From positions 57,616 to 121,615 of the forward strand of contig JACSRW010000021.1 of the NCBI GenBank assembly GCA_014879565.1: DNA of 64,000 nucleotides, in the 5' to 3' direction. The DNA is from Chitinophagaceae bacterium (GTDB lineage: Bacteria; Bacteroidota; Bacteroidia; Chitinophagales; Chitinophagaceae). The notes beneath the pieces are model-generated. The model worked only from the letters and a program-made list of their open reading frames with translations. It was not told the DNA's origin and made no database searches. Positions 9,301 through 18,576 of this stretch are shown here, piece after piece (position 1 is the stretch's first letter; each line of letters begins with the position of its first letter). The translations under genes and the position numbers were made by a program.

Positions 9301-9329
9301 AAAAGCCCTGAAAAATTCAGGGCTTTTTT
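9301..9329 (+). terminator. Rho-independent terminator of rplS
   Basis: A perfect 12-bp hairpin (AAAAGCCCTGAA at 9301-9312, loop AAA, TTCAGGGCTTTT at 9316-9327) is followed by more T residues. It lies 18 bases after the rplS stop. Confidence 0.9.
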
Positions 9330-9380
9330 ATTGAATACCGGGATTTTCAGATAATTCCGGTTCTTTTTTCTCTTAGTTAT

Positions 9381-9388
9381 TATCTTTG
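9381..9388 (+). promoter_or_regulatory. -7 promoter element upstream of tatA
   Basis: TATCTTTG is a perfect TAnnTTTG match 20 bases before the tatA ATG at 9409, just after the rplS terminator. No clear TTG -33 element is seen at the expected spacing. Confidence 0.55.
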
Positions 9389-9408
9389 AAATCTAATTAA
9401 AGCGAATT

Positions 9409-9618
9409 ATGACTCAACCTGTATTACTGGGTATGCTGGGCACCAATGAAATTATCATCATCCTGGTTATCGTTCTGCTTCTTTTCGGCGGAAGAAAAAT
9501 TCCCGAACTGATGCGTGGACTGGGCAAAGGGGTGCGTGAATTCAACGATGCCAAAAGCAACGTGAAGAGAGAAATCGAGGAAAGCGCAAACGAAGTAAAA
9601 AGCTCTGTAAAAGAGTAA
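9409..9618 (+). CDS. tatA: Sec-independent protein translocase subunit TatA/TatE
   Basis: The pore-forming subunit of the twin-arginine pathway that exports folded proteins across the inner membrane. The 69-residue protein has one transmembrane helix (about residues 12-28, [20 protein letters not shown]), the hallmark FGGRKIPEL hinge, then an amphipathic helix ([13 protein letters not shown]) and a charged tail. The length fits TatA. No tatC is visible in the window. It is followed after 45 bases by gatA and may share its transcript. Confidence 0.93.
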   Translation: MTQPVLLGMLGTNEIIIILVIVLLLFGGRKIPELMRGLGKGVREFNDAKSNVKREIEESANEVKSSVKE

Positions 9619-9663
9619 GCTTACTTCCTTTTATCTACTCATCCTCAAAACAAGCAAGCGCTT

Positions 9664-11094
9664 TTGTTTTCTTTTACTTCCATCGGGCAATACCACCAGT
9701 CATTGCTGGAAGGGACGCAGACCTGTGTCCGGGCTGTTGACTATTATCTGCAAAAAATTGAAGCCAGCCGCCGGCTGAATGCCTTTACAGTGGTTTACGC
9801 CAAAGAAGCCCTTGAGCAGGCGCAAAGGCTGGATCAGCGTCGCCGGGAAGGCCAGCCCATGGGGCGTTTACATGGGGTTATCATTGGCATCAAAGACGTA
9901 ATCGCGTACAAAGATCATCCGCTTACCGCAGCATCCGGTATTCTTTCCGGATTCCATTCCCTTTACAATGCCACTGCGGTGGAAAGGCTGCTCGCGGAAG
10001 AAGCCATTATTATCGGCAGCCTGAACTGCGACGAATTCGCGATGGGTTCCACCAATGAAAACTCCGTTTATGGTAAAGTTCTGAACGCGAAGGATGAAAC
10101 CCGTGTGCCGGGTGGCTCCTCCGGAGGATCGGCAGTAGCGGTACAGGCCGGCCTCTGTATGGCATCCCTGGGCAGTGATACCGGTGGCTCTGTCAGGCAA
10201 CCGGCCGATTTTTGCGGGATTATTGGTCTGAAGCCGACCTATGGCCGTATTTCCAGGCACGGCCTGATTGCGTACGCTTCTTCATTTGACCAGATTGGAA
10301 TCTTTGCCTCAACTATTCCCGATACCGCCCTGCTGCTGGAGATTATGTCGGGTACGGATGAATATGACAGTACCGTGTCCGGTAATCCCGTTCCTGCTTA
10401 TACTGCGGAGCTGAACAAGCCGGCGGAAAAATACAGGATAGCCTGGTTTCCCGAAGCGCTGGATCACCCCAGTATTGATCCGGAAATATCAGGTGCGATC
10501 CGGTCCAAACTGAATGAGCTGGCAGCCGAAGGTCACCAGGTACAGGCAGAATCCTTTCAGCTGCTCGACTATATCGTGCCCGCCTACTACGTTTTGACCA
10601 CGGCAGAAGCTTCCTCCAATCTCTCCCGGTATGACGGAATTCGTTTTGGTCACCGCACAGATAGTTCCTGCACAGACCTGACGATTTTATATAAAAAAAG
10701 CCGGTCTGAAGGGTTTGGGCGGGAAGTAAAACGCAGAATAATGCTCGGCACTTTTGTCCTCAGCGCGGGTTATTATGATGCCTATTTTACCCGGGCCCAA
10801 AAAGTACGGCGCTTACTTTTTGAACAGATTAACGAACTCTATAAATCCTATGATTTTGTTATAATGCCTGTTTCCCCCGTTACCGCATTTAAGTCGGGCG
10901 AAAAACTGGATGACCCAATCGCGATGTATCTCGCTGATATCTATACCGTAATGGCAAACCTCGTGGGATGCCCCGCCATTGCACTGCCCTTATTTACCCA
11001 TTCAGGCGGGATGCCCTTTGGCTTACAGGTAATGGCTGCCCGCTTTGATGAATTATCTTTGCTGAAGTTTGCTCAGCAGCTATGTAAATCCTGA
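9664..11094 (+). CDS. gatA: Aspartyl/glutamyl-tRNA(Asn/Gln) amidotransferase subunit A
   Basis: The glutaminase subunit of GatCAB, which converts Glu-tRNA(Gln) or Asp-tRNA(Asn) to the amidated form. It is an amidase-signature enzyme of 476 residues with the Lys/cis-Ser/Ser triad at Lys77 (GIKD), Ser152 (GGSSGGS) and Ser176 (GSDTGGS). The spacings of 75 and 99 are those known for bacterial GatA. gatB and gatC are not in the window. The start is a TTG at 9664, supported because the protein then begins MFSFTSIGQYH in line with the family and no upstream ATG is in frame. Confidence 0.95.
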   Translation: MFSFTSIGQYHQSLLEGTQTCVRAVDYYLQKIEASRRLNAFTVVYAKEALEQAQRLDQRRREGQPMGRLHGVIIGIKDVIAYKDHPLTAASGILSGFHSLYNATAVERLLAEEAIIIGSLNCDEFAMGSTNENSVYGKVLNAKDETRVPGGSSGGSAVAVQAGLCMASLGSDTGGSVRQPADFCGIIGLKPTYGRISRHGLIAYASSFDQIGIFASTIPDTALLLEIMSGTDEYDSTVSGNPVPAYTAELNKPAEKYRIAWFPEALDHPSIDPEISGAIRSKLNELAAEGHQVQAESFQLLDYIVPAYYVLTTAEASSNLSRYDGIRFGHRTDSSCTDLTILYKKSRSEGFGREVKRRIMLGTFVLSAGYYDAYFTRAQKVRRLLFEQINELYKSYDFVIMPVSPVTAFKSGEKLDDPIAMYLADIYTVMANLVGCPAIALPLFTHSGGMPFGLQVMAARFDELSLLKFAQQLCKS

Positions 11095-11115
11095 GCCAGC
11101 TTTTATCTGATTACC

Positions 11116-12156
11116 TTGCGTACACCTTTTTTTATCATATACTGCCTGTTCCTGTCCGGTTACCTCTTGTCCGCGCCGGTTAACGCTCAGTCTGTTACTG
11201 ATAGTCTCCGTAAGTCTGACAGCATTGCGGCACAGCGTCAGAAGAATCAGGAGAAGCTCAAGGGATTTGAAAATCTCTTTGAGAAGACCCGGATCGGCGG
11301 GGTTACCGGTACCCGGCTGAATCCGATGGCCGTCAGTTTTGTGGAAAGTTATATGGCAAGGTTTGGTAAAGGTCTGCGCGATATGCGAAAATGGGCAAGA
11401 CCCTATTTTGACCTGATTGACAAGATACTGGCCGATCACGGATTACCCACCGAACTTAAATACCTCGCGGTAATTGAATCGGGTCTCCGGTATAATGCCA
11501 TTTCCTGGGCAGGAGCAGTAGGCCCCTGGGCATTTATGCCGGCTGCTGCCAGACAATACGGACTGGTTGTTAAACCCGGCTATGATGAGCGGCTGGATTA
11601 CTATAAAAGCACCCATGCTGCGGCCAGGATGCTCACCGACCTCTATAGTAAATACCAGGACTGGCTACTGGTAATTGCGGCCTATAACTGCGGTCCCGGC
11701 AACGTGGACAAAGCCATCCGGCGAAGCGGCAGCCGGGATTTCTGGCGTCTGCAGTATTTTCTTCCTACCGAATCCATGAACCACGTGAAAAAATTCATTT
11801 CCACCCATTACGTTTTTGAGGGTGAAGGGGGACTGACCACCGTAACCCGGGAAGAAACCAAAGAACTGATGCTGGATAAAATCAGTACCCTGAGTGAAGA
11901 AGACCTGAAAAACAGTGTCAGCACCCGGATCACCGGCCGGTTCCATTCCTCCGTTATCTTAAAACATGTGGAAATCAGTGCCGCGGAATTCAGAAAATTC
12001 AACCCTGGCTTTGACGATTCTATTGCTGTGGATGGCCGGTATGAACTGCGTTTACCCGCACGCCAAATGAACCAGTTTATAGCACGCCGGTACCAGATAC
12101 TGGATGAAAGTTTACAGTATCTCCTGCAGCCGGCCGGTACCAGACAGGACCATTAA
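11116..12156 (+). CDS. Lytic murein transglycosylase, SLT domain (MltD-like)
   Basis: Cleaves peptidoglycan glycan strands to 1,6-anhydro products in the periplasm. A signal peptide covers residues 1-24 (ending PVNAQ). The SLT domain runs from about residue 98 to 215, with catalytic Glu121 in AVIESGLRYNA and the motifs GAVGPWAFMPAAARQYG and IAAYNCGPGNV. The C-terminal part (about 270-335) looks like one degenerate LysM-type unit but lacks a clear consensus. The start must be the TTG at 11116, because the next in-frame ATG (residue 71) would remove the signal peptide. It begins 21 bases after gatA and is probably in the same operon. Confidence 0.9.
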   Translation: MRTPFFIIYCLFLSGYLLSAPVNAQSVTDSLRKSDSIAAQRQKNQEKLKGFENLFEKTRIGGVTGTRLNPMAVSFVESYMARFGKGLRDMRKWARPYFDLIDKILADHGLPTELKYLAVIESGLRYNAISWAGAVGPWAFMPAAARQYGLVVKPGYDERLDYYKSTHAAARMLTDLYSKYQDWLLVIAAYNCGPGNVDKAIRRSGSRDFWRLQYFLPTESMNHVKKFISTHYVFEGEGGLTTVTREETKELMLDKISTLSEEDLKNSVSTRITGRFHSSVILKHVEISAAEFRKFNPGFDDSIAVDGRYELRLPARQMNQFIARRYQILDESLQYLLQPAGTRQDH

Positions 12157-13448
12157 CCGGCTCCAAGAACCTGCCGGATAGCAGCTGCTTTCAGCCGGCA
12201 CTCCTCCCATTCTGCTTCTGCCTGGCTGTAATGTGTAATGCCGGATCCGGTCTGAAAAGAGAGATAGCGGGTACCGGCATTATAAAGTATGCTCCGGATT
12301 ACCACATTAAAATCGAAATCATCTGAAGGACTGATATAACCCACAGCGCCGGAGAAGACGCCCCTTTTTGTTTTTTCATACTTTTCTATCAGCTCCATTA
12401 CCTTCTTCTTGGGAGCGCCTGTCATGGAACCCATCGGGAATACGGCCCGGACAATTTCACTTATTCCGGTACCGGGTCTTAACTGCCCGCTGATAGTGGA
12501 AATAAGCTGGAAAACCTGCGGAAAAGCATAAACCCCGAACAGTTCATCCACCTTCACCGTTCCCTCCAGACATATACGGGACAAATCATTGCGTACAAGA
12601 TCCACGACCATCACATTTTCAGAACGCTCCTTGGCATTTTGCTGCAATTCCGCGGCGATATGCCTGTCCAGTTCCGCGTTTCCCGGCGCCCGGCGTGCCG
12701 TGCCTTTTATCGGTTGCGACAACAACCGGTCACCCTCTTTCCGTAAAAAACGTTCCGGACTGGCACAGAGCAGCCATTTATCATTCATCCGGTATAAAGC
12801 AGAAAAGGGATTGGGAGAAAGACGGTTCAGTTCCTTAAAAACAGTGTATGGATCTATCCGGGCATCTTCTGCAAAAAATTCCTGGCAGAAGTTGATCTCA
12901 TAACAATCTCCCCGGCTGATATGCCGCTGCAGGGCATGGATAACATCCAGATATTCCCTTCTGCTGAATCGGGATTGAACCGTAATGGCGGGTTGTTCCA
13001 CGGCCACAGGTTGTATAACCATGCTGCTAATCGCCGCAAAAACAGCTCCCGGCTCGGGTGCCTCTATCTTGCATAACCCATCCTGTATATGAACAATGAT
13101 CTCGGGTTCAAAAAAGAAAAGATCCGGAAAGCCGATAAGATCGGGATGCCCGGAACTGAGATTTTCCATTTCATTTTTCAGGTCATAACCCAGGTGTCCA
13201 AATAGCCACCCGCCCGTTTTTTTCCTGAATTCCCGGAGCGTTTCCAGGGCCTGGCCAGCCGGGGCTGATACCGATTGCCGGGCACCTGCAGCCAGTAAAC
13301 ACTCCGCTGCATGCATACCTGTCCGGTAACCATTGTTGTCCAGAAAGCAGAAAGTGCTGAAGGGTAATGCCCAGCTCAGCACTTTCTCTTTAAACTGTTC
13401 CAGATTGGTTACGGGAAACACTCCCGTTTTCCTGTTTTGGAGGCTCAA
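12153..13448 (-). CDS. pabB: Aminodeoxychorismate synthase component I / anthranilate synthase I-like
   Basis: A chorismate-using enzyme that probably makes 4-amino-4-deoxychorismate for folate with an amidotransferase partner. The C-terminal two-thirds show the chorismate-binding fold, with PIKGTARR, NVMVVDLVRNDL, GSMTGAPKKKVMELI and FNVVIRSI. The N-terminal part is shorter than in TrpE, and no trp genes are near, so PabB is preferred over TrpE. At 431 residues it has no fused PabA or PabC domain. It is convergent with the transglycosylase, and the two stop codons overlap within TTAA at 12153-12156. Confidence 0.88.
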   Translation of the reverse strand: MSLQNRKTGVFPVTNLEQFKEKVLSWALPFSTFCFLDNNGYRTGMHAAECLLAAGARQSVSAPAGQALETLREFRKKTGGWLFGHLGYDLKNEMENLSSGHPDLIGFPDLFFFEPEIIVHIQDGLCKIEAPEPGAVFAAISSMVIQPVAVEQPAITVQSRFSRREYLDVIHALQRHISRGDCYEINFCQEFFAEDARIDPYTVFKELNRLSPNPFSALYRMNDKWLLCASPERFLRKEGDRLLSQPIKGTARRAPGNAELDRHIAAELQQNAKERSENVMVVDLVRNDLSRICLEGTVKVDELFGVYAFPQVFQLISTISGQLRPGTGISEIVRAVFPMGSMTGAPKKKVMELIEKYEKTKRGVFSGAVGYISPSDDFDFNVVIRSILYNAGTRYLSFQTGSGITHYSQAEAEWEECRLKAAAIRQVLGAG

Positions 13449-13469
13449 TGCCTGACCGTTTTTAAACTA

Positions 13470-13901
13470 TTAATAGTCGTCGTCATCATCATCAAAATCT
13501 TTGTCGTCAAAGAGGTCTTTGAACTCATCGTCTTCAAACTTGAAGTCATCTTCTTCCTCTCCTTTTTTGGTACCTCCCGTTGATTTCTTTCCTTTTGATT
13601 TGGGAATATCAAATTCATCAAAATCAGGATCCCACTCCTCTTCTTCTTCCGGCTTATCCCAGTCATCGGTTTCGTCTTCATCCAAATCATCCTCCTCATC
13701 GTCGTCTTCATCACCGCCTTTCTTTGTAGCCGGCTTTCCGGTTTTCTTTACCGGCGTGGTTTCTTCATCCTCATCAAAATCCTCCTCTTCCTCTTCTTCC
13801 TTTTTCTTGGGTTTGGACGCAGGCTTTTTGGCCGCTTCTGTTTCACGGGCGGCAACAGTCTTTCCTGCCGTCTTTTTTTCCTTTGCTGGTTTTATAGCCA
13901 T
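13470..13901 (-). CDS. Acidic low-complexity protein
   Basis: A 143-residue protein with a Lys/Ala-rich basic N-terminus (residues 1-34) followed by runs of Glu and Asp to the C-terminus (DFDDDDDDY at the end). No domain is recognisable and most of it should be disordered. The last part resembles the acidic tail of RNA polymerase delta, but the folded domain of that protein is absent. It lies between purA and pabB on the same strand. Function is unknown; a highly acidic, disordered nucleic-acid mimic or chaperone-like role is possible but unsupported. Confidence 0.75.
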   Translation of the reverse strand: MAIKPAKEKKTAGKTVAARETEAAKKPASKPKKKEEEEEEDFDEDEETTPVKKTGKPATKKGGDEDDDEEDDLDEDETDDWDKPEEEEEWDPDFDEFDIPKSKGKKSTGGTKKGEEEDDFKFEDDEFKDLFDDKDFDDDDDDY

Positions 13902-13987
13902 CGTTTTCAGGATTAATATTGTAAAATTTCAGCGAAGTTTTTAATTAGCCAAATTTTTAAAAAAATATTTTACCGGGTTCCCGGAAA

Positions 13988-15253
13988 CTAGTTTACAGTG
14001 ATCAACTGCTCTCTTCCCGGTCCGTTTGAAATATACCGGATTTCCACACCCAGGTATTCGTTTATGAACTTTACATATTCTTTCATTGTTTCAGGTAAAT
14101 CTGTAAACGATTTCACCTGGCTGGTCGGTTGATTCCACCCGGCGAAGCGGCGAAATACGGGAACAGGTTTGCTGCGGTCCATCTGGAAAGGAACTTCCCT
14201 GGTCAGCCGGCCGTCTACTTCATAATCGGTACAGATTTCCAGTTCGGGGAAGGCATCCAGTACATCTGCTTTGGTCATGACAATTTTTGTCACCCCGTTG
14301 ATCATACAGGCGAAATGCAGCGCGACCAGATCCATCCAGCCGCAGCGACGGGGTCTTCCGGTCGTGGCGCCGAATTCATTGCCGGTTTTCCGGAGTTCCT
14401 CCCCTTTTTCGTTCTCCAGCTCTGTCGGAAACGGACCACTTCCCACACGGGTGCAATAGGCCTTTGTCACGCCAATTACATCCCGTATAAACTGGGGCGC
14501 CACACCCAGACCGTTACACACTCCCGCAGAAATTGTATTGGAGGATGTTACATAAGGGAACGTGCCGAAATCAATATCCAGCATACTGCCCTGGGCACCT
14601 TCTGCCAGAATGCGCTTACCGGCTTTCAGTTGCTCATTGATGAAATATTCCCCGTTTACAATATTCAGTTCCTTGAGAAATTCCACGGCTTCAAAAAACT
14701 CTTCTTCCCAGGCCGAAATATCTTCATGAAAATTATAGCTGTCCAGCAAACGCTGGTGCTTGAGCCGCAGTTTAATATACTGGGTGGTAAAGTTTTTATC
14801 AAGCAGATCACCAACCCTAAGACCGTTTCGGCCGGTCTTATCCATGTAGGTCGGGCCGATCCCTTTCAGGGTGGAGCCGATTTTCTGATTGCCTTTGGAT
14901 AATTCCGCGGCTTTGTCAAGCGCCCGGTGTGTGGGCAGAATCAGGTGCGTACGCCGGGAAATAAAGAGATTATTCCGGAGATTAATGCCAAAGGAAGCCA
15001 CGGTATCACATTCCTTTTTCAGGGTGACCGGATCAAGTACCACACCGTTCCCGATCAGGTTAATTATTCCGGGATGAAATACCCCGGAAGGGATCTGGTG
15101 CAATACCACTTTTTTGTCGTTTACATACAAGGTATGCCCGGCATTGGGTCCGCCCTGAAAACGGGCTACCATATCGTAGTCCTTTGCAAAAAAGTCCACA
15201 ATCTTCCCTTTACCTTCATCCCCCCACTGGAGGCCCAGAATAATATCAACCAT
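13988..15253 (-). CDS. purA: Adenylosuccinate synthetase
   Basis: Forms adenylosuccinate from IMP, aspartate and GTP, the first committed step to AMP. The 421-residue protein starts with the P-loop-like GLQWGDEGKGKIVD and shows QGGPNAGHT, the IGSTLKGIGPTYMDKTGR segment and GATTGRPRRCGWMDLVAL. It ends close to the usual length of the family. The start ATG at 15251-15253 gives the canonical MVDIILGLQWG. The acidic protein gene follows after 86 bases. Confidence 0.97.
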   Translation of the reverse strand: MVDIILGLQWGDEGKGKIVDFFAKDYDMVARFQGGPNAGHTLYVNDKKVVLHQIPSGVFHPGIINLIGNGVVLDPVTLKKECDTVASFGINLRNNLFISRRTHLILPTHRALDKAAELSKGNQKIGSTLKGIGPTYMDKTGRNGLRVGDLLDKNFTTQYIKLRLKHQRLLDSYNFHEDISAWEEEFFEAVEFLKELNIVNGEYFINEQLKAGKRILAEGAQGSMLDIDFGTFPYVTSSNTISAGVCNGLGVAPQFIRDVIGVTKAYCTRVGSGPFPTELENEKGEELRKTGNEFGATTGRPRRCGWMDLVALHFACMINGVTKIVMTKADVLDAFPELEICTDYEVDGRLTREVPFQMDRSKPVPVFRRFAGWNQPTSQVKSFTDLPETMKEYVKFINEYLGVEIRYISNGPGREQLITVN

Positions 15254-15327
15254 AGTTTTTTTCTGTAAATGTTCCCCGGTCAGCAGGGAGCCGGGGAATA
15301 GCCCGGGCGCCGCAAAAATACGGCTTC

Positions 15328-15363
15328 AAAAAAAAGCCACCGAATTAAAATCCGGCAGCTTTT
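15328..15363 (-). terminator. Terminator of the 1003-aa T9SS protein gene
   Basis: On the minus strand a 14-bp stem with a few wobble pairs (15363-15350 with 15345-15332) and a TTTA loop is followed by eight T residues. It lies about 50 bases past the stop of the gene at 15412. Confidence 0.85.
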
Positions 15364-15411
15364 AGCTTATTTATGCCCACTAAGGGGTGAGTTATTAACC
15401 CGTTTGGCTGA

Positions 15412-18400
15412 TCAGCGGATCAGCATGACTGTTCCCTTTTTAGTAATCAGCCTGTTATCCTTTGTCATCCCTTCTATCATCCATACATAAACCCCGCTGC
15501 CCTGCTCTACTCCGCCAAAACGGCCATCCCAGCCATCGTTTAGTTTGCTGGTGGAAAATACCAGCTGACCCCAGCGGTTGAATACGCGGAAATACGTATA
15601 ACTTTTCATCCCCACCGGGAAGGGGGTAAACCGGTCATTTTTGCCATCGCCATTCGGTGAGAAACCGGTTGGTACATATATATCCGGCCCTTTATATACT
15701 CTGACAGTGATGTACCCCTCTCCTTTACAACCAGCAATGGTGGAGGCAATTACCTGGTATTGCACATCCTGTCCTATAGCCCCGACGGATACCACCGGAT
15801 TGGGAATATCCAGTCCGCTTACAGCCGCAGGTTCCGGGTTGCTCAGACCGATTGTGGGGTTCCAGGTATAATGGATCACATCCGTATCGGAAGGTACCAC
15901 CAGCAACTGGAACTGGTCTCCCGGATAACCGATTGTGTCATACGGATATGTTTTCACTTTAATCGGCGGGGTTACATCAATACGCATACTGTCTGTCACC
16001 AGAGAGGCACATCCATTCTGGTCTGCAATCACAGATAAAGTGTATACAATATCCTTTGCCGGTGTGGATAAAGCGTTTCCTGTATTAGGGTTGTCCAGAT
16101 AACTGGAGGGTGACCATCGGTATTGCACACCACCGGAAGGCTGTAACCGGTAGTTCTGGCCGTAACAAATAAAACCGTCCTCCCCGGCATCCGGAACAGG
16201 TGCGGCATTTACCTGTACGATAACCGTATCATCATGACTGCATCGGCCGAGGGTGGCTGTCACCACATATTGAGTGGTTTGTACCGGATTGGCTACCGGG
16301 TTATAAATATCTGTGGCGCTTAGACCTGTGGAAGGCGACCAGGCGTATTGTGTAGCGTTGGAAACAAGCGTCAGCTGAACAGATTTACTTTCACAGATTG
16401 TGGGGTCTGCCTGGGGTGTCCAGGTCATGTTGTCTGTCAAACCCACAACCGCCGGAAAACTTGTAGTACAACCGAGGTTGTCTTTAACCGTTACAGTATA
16501 GGTACCCGGGGCCACATTAAACCCGGGAGACGACTGGAAACTGCTGCCATCAATGGAGTAGGTGTAGCTTGTATTTCCACCCGCGGCACTGACCAGAATC
16601 CCGCCATCCAGACCTCCGTCGCAGGTGGCATTGGTATTAACCGATGAGGCCTGCAAGGCAGCCGGCTCGGAAACAGTGACAGGATAGGTATTAAGACAGT
16701 TATTAAAGTCGCGGACCCTGATGGTGTAGTTGCCTGCCGGCAGACTGAAGCTGTTCCCGGATTGCCATACAATCCCGTCAACCGAATACTGGTAGGGGGC
16801 CACACCGCCTGCCCCGTTAATGGTAACGGTCCCATTGCTCTGGCCGTTACATACCACGGGAACCATCCCGGTACTGGCCGTGAGCACCGCAGGCTCATTG
16901 ACGGTAACCGGCACGGTGCCTGTACAACCGTCTCTTTCCCGGAAATGAACAGTATATGTCCCGGCGGCCAGCCCATTAAACACATTACTGCTCTGCCAGG
17001 TGACGCCATCCAGCGAATATTCATAAGGGGCATTGCCTGCAGCCGGTTGTGCTACTGTAATAGAACCAGTGGCAGTGCCATTGCATAGCACATCTGTGTT
17101 GGCGGCCGTGGTGCTTATCGGAGGACCAGCATTTATCGTGAACGGGAGATCGGGGGTAAAGCATCCGTTTGCATCCGTAACGCGTATAGTGTGGGCTCCG
17201 GAAGCCAGGTTGGAAAAAGTATACGCGCCTGGTGCGGTTACAGGGGTCCCGCCGTCAAGTACATATGTGAATGGACCGTTCGTGGAATTGGGTGTTACAA
17301 CCACTGATCCATTGGCTGCCCCGTTGCAGGAAGTCTGCGACGGAAGCAGATCCGCTGTCATCTGATTGAGGTTTACGGTGATGGTATCTGTTGATACCAG
17401 TTGCGAGGCACTGCCATCACAGACAGAATAGGTTGTTTTGACCACAAACTGTGTGGAGCCGGAACTGACACAAACATTCGGAAAATTCAGGTCAAGTAAG
17501 CCGGCAACGGAAGTTGAAGAATCCGCAACAGAAACAAGTGTGCCTCCAAGTGTAAACATTTCAGACTTTACAAACCTGGATCCGCCCCCTGAAGGGATGA
17601 ATTTATACCCACTATTGTTTTCTGTCCATACCGCATTATTCTTGCCGGCGCCTGCAATGGCCTGGTCCTGGTTCCAGTTCTGTATGCCCAGAATGCCACG
17701 CCCTGCGTTGGTTGAAGAAGAACAGGCCTTTCTTTCAAAAAATATCTCAATAATGCCTGTGGATTCATGAATAACGATCTGAAAAGTGTTTGCCGGTACC
17801 GGGCAGGCGCCGGAGGTTACTCCGAAAACCCCGATATGATAAAAACTCACCACAAATTTTCTGCAGGGGGCTGTGCCGATAACTTCCCATTGAATTTTCC
17901 GGTCTGCGGCACTGGCGCCAATACGGGGATCCAGATCAGAATACGCGGCCATGATGGAAGCCCGCGGGTAATAGGTGGAAAATGAAGAACATTGTGTGCC
18001 CCCGGCATAAGGAATGGGTTGGGTTATCGGCCAGGCATTTGAACAACTGGCATTGGAGGCATCAAAAGTGATCAGGCCGTTTGACCCCACCACGGCAGAA
18101 TTATAGTTGGCCCCGTAAAAACAAAAACTGAAGGGAAGGTTTACCAGATAACTGTATTCGTCATCCGCGTATAAAGCCGCATCCTGGGCACCGGTGGCGG
18201 TAACATAGGGATAGGGCGCATAAGGTGTATTAACCAGCGTATAATCTGAACTCGATTTAATATGCGGAATCTGCAGGCTTACCGGCGCACAGAGCTGGGT
18301 ACAGCTCCGGTTGATCACGGTACCGTTGATATTGGTAGGGATACAATTTTGTCCGGAAAGGTCAGGTACAAACAACAAAAAAAAGGCCGCCAGGGCAAAA

Positions 18401-18423
18401 ACTTTGTTCAGTTTCAGTCGCAT
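15412..18423 (-). CDS. T9SS cargo protein with SprB-type repeats and gliding-motility C-terminal domain
   Basis: A 1003-residue protein expected on the cell surface. A signal peptide covers residues 1-24 (ending PDLSG). Residues about 25-345 form a beta-rich domain (LPFSFCFYGANY, GSNGLITFD) that recurs in the 668-aa protein at 21852. Four SprB-like repeats of about 75 residues follow, each opening with a Cys-Asn/Asp-Gly motif (SCNGAANGS, LCNGTATGS, VCNGQSNGT, TCDGGLDGG). Further Ig-like modules come next, then a type B sorting domain (YVPTGFSPNGDGKNDRF ... RWGQLVF ... WDGRFGG ... KKGTVMLIR). It is transcribed alone, with its own terminator. A role in adhesion or gliding is inference from the family. 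Confidence 0.9.
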   Translation of the reverse strand: MRLKLNKVFALAAFFLLFVPDLSGQNCIPTNINGTVINRSCTQLCAPVSLQIPHIKSSSDYTLVNTPYAPYPYVTATGAQDAALYADDEYSYLVNLPFSFCFYGANYNSAVVGSNGLITFDASNASCSNAWPITQPIPYAGGTQCSSFSTYYPRASIMAAYSDLDPRIGASAADRKIQWEVIGTAPCRKFVVSFYHIGVFGVTSGACPVPANTFQIVIHESTGIIEIFFERKACSSSTNAGRGILGIQNWNQDQAIAGAGKNNAVWTENNSGYKFIPSGGGSRFVKSEMFTLGGTLVSVADSSTSVAGLLDLNFPNVCVSSGSTQFVVKTTYSVCDGSASQLVSTDTITVNLNQMTADLLPSQTSCNGAANGSVVVTPNSTNGPFTYVLDGGTPVTAPGAYTFSNLASGAHTIRVTDANGCFTPDLPFTINAGPPISTTAANTDVLCNGTATGSITVAQPAAGNAPYEYSLDGVTWQSSNVFNGLAAGTYTVHFRERDGCTGTVPVTVNEPAVLTASTGMVPVVCNGQSNGTVTINGAGGVAPYQYSVDGIVWQSGNSFSLPAGNYTIRVRDFNNCLNTYPVTVSEPAALQASSVNTNATCDGGLDGGILVSAAGGNTSYTYSIDGSSFQSSPGFNVAPGTYTVTVKDNLGCTTSFPAVVGLTDNMTWTPQADPTICESKSVQLTLVSNATQYAWSPSTGLSATDIYNPVANPVQTTQYVVTATLGRCSHDDTVIVQVNAAPVPDAGEDGFICYGQNYRLQPSGGVQYRWSPSSYLDNPNTGNALSTPAKDIVYTLSVIADQNGCASLVTDSMRIDVTPPIKVKTYPYDTIGYPGDQFQLLVVPSDTDVIHYTWNPTIGLSNPEPAAVSGLDIPNPVVSVGAIGQDVQYQVIASTIAGCKGEGYITVRVYKGPDIYVPTGFSPNGDGKNDRFTPFPVGMKSYTYFRVFNRWGQLVFSTSKLNDGWDGRFGGVEQGSGVYVWMIEGMTKDNRLITKKGTVMLIR

Positions 18424-18489
18424 AAATCTCTTGCAGTTGGTATGGGAATCCGATAATCCTTAACAAGCCTTCAAGATACAAAAAATATC

Positions 18490-18510
18490 CCTGCCGATCA
18501 GGCAGGCAGG
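18490..18510. repeat. Short GC-rich inverted repeat
   Basis: CCTGCC (18490-18495) and GGCAGG (18501-18506) flank GATCA, and a further CAGG follows. It lies in the 153-base gap between rsh and the 1003-aa protein gene. It may be part of the transcription end of rsh or a small dispersed palindrome. Confidence 0.5.
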
Positions 18511-18576
18511 TAACCTGAATGAAAAAATCAGCAAAGACACCTAATGATTTGAGCGGAATCAATGATTTTCAGTGCA

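Noticed and set aside
13501..13944. Plus-strand serine-rich frame opposite the acidic protein gene
   Set aside because: Poly-Ser is the reverse-strand shadow of GAA/GAT-rich codons; there is no other support.
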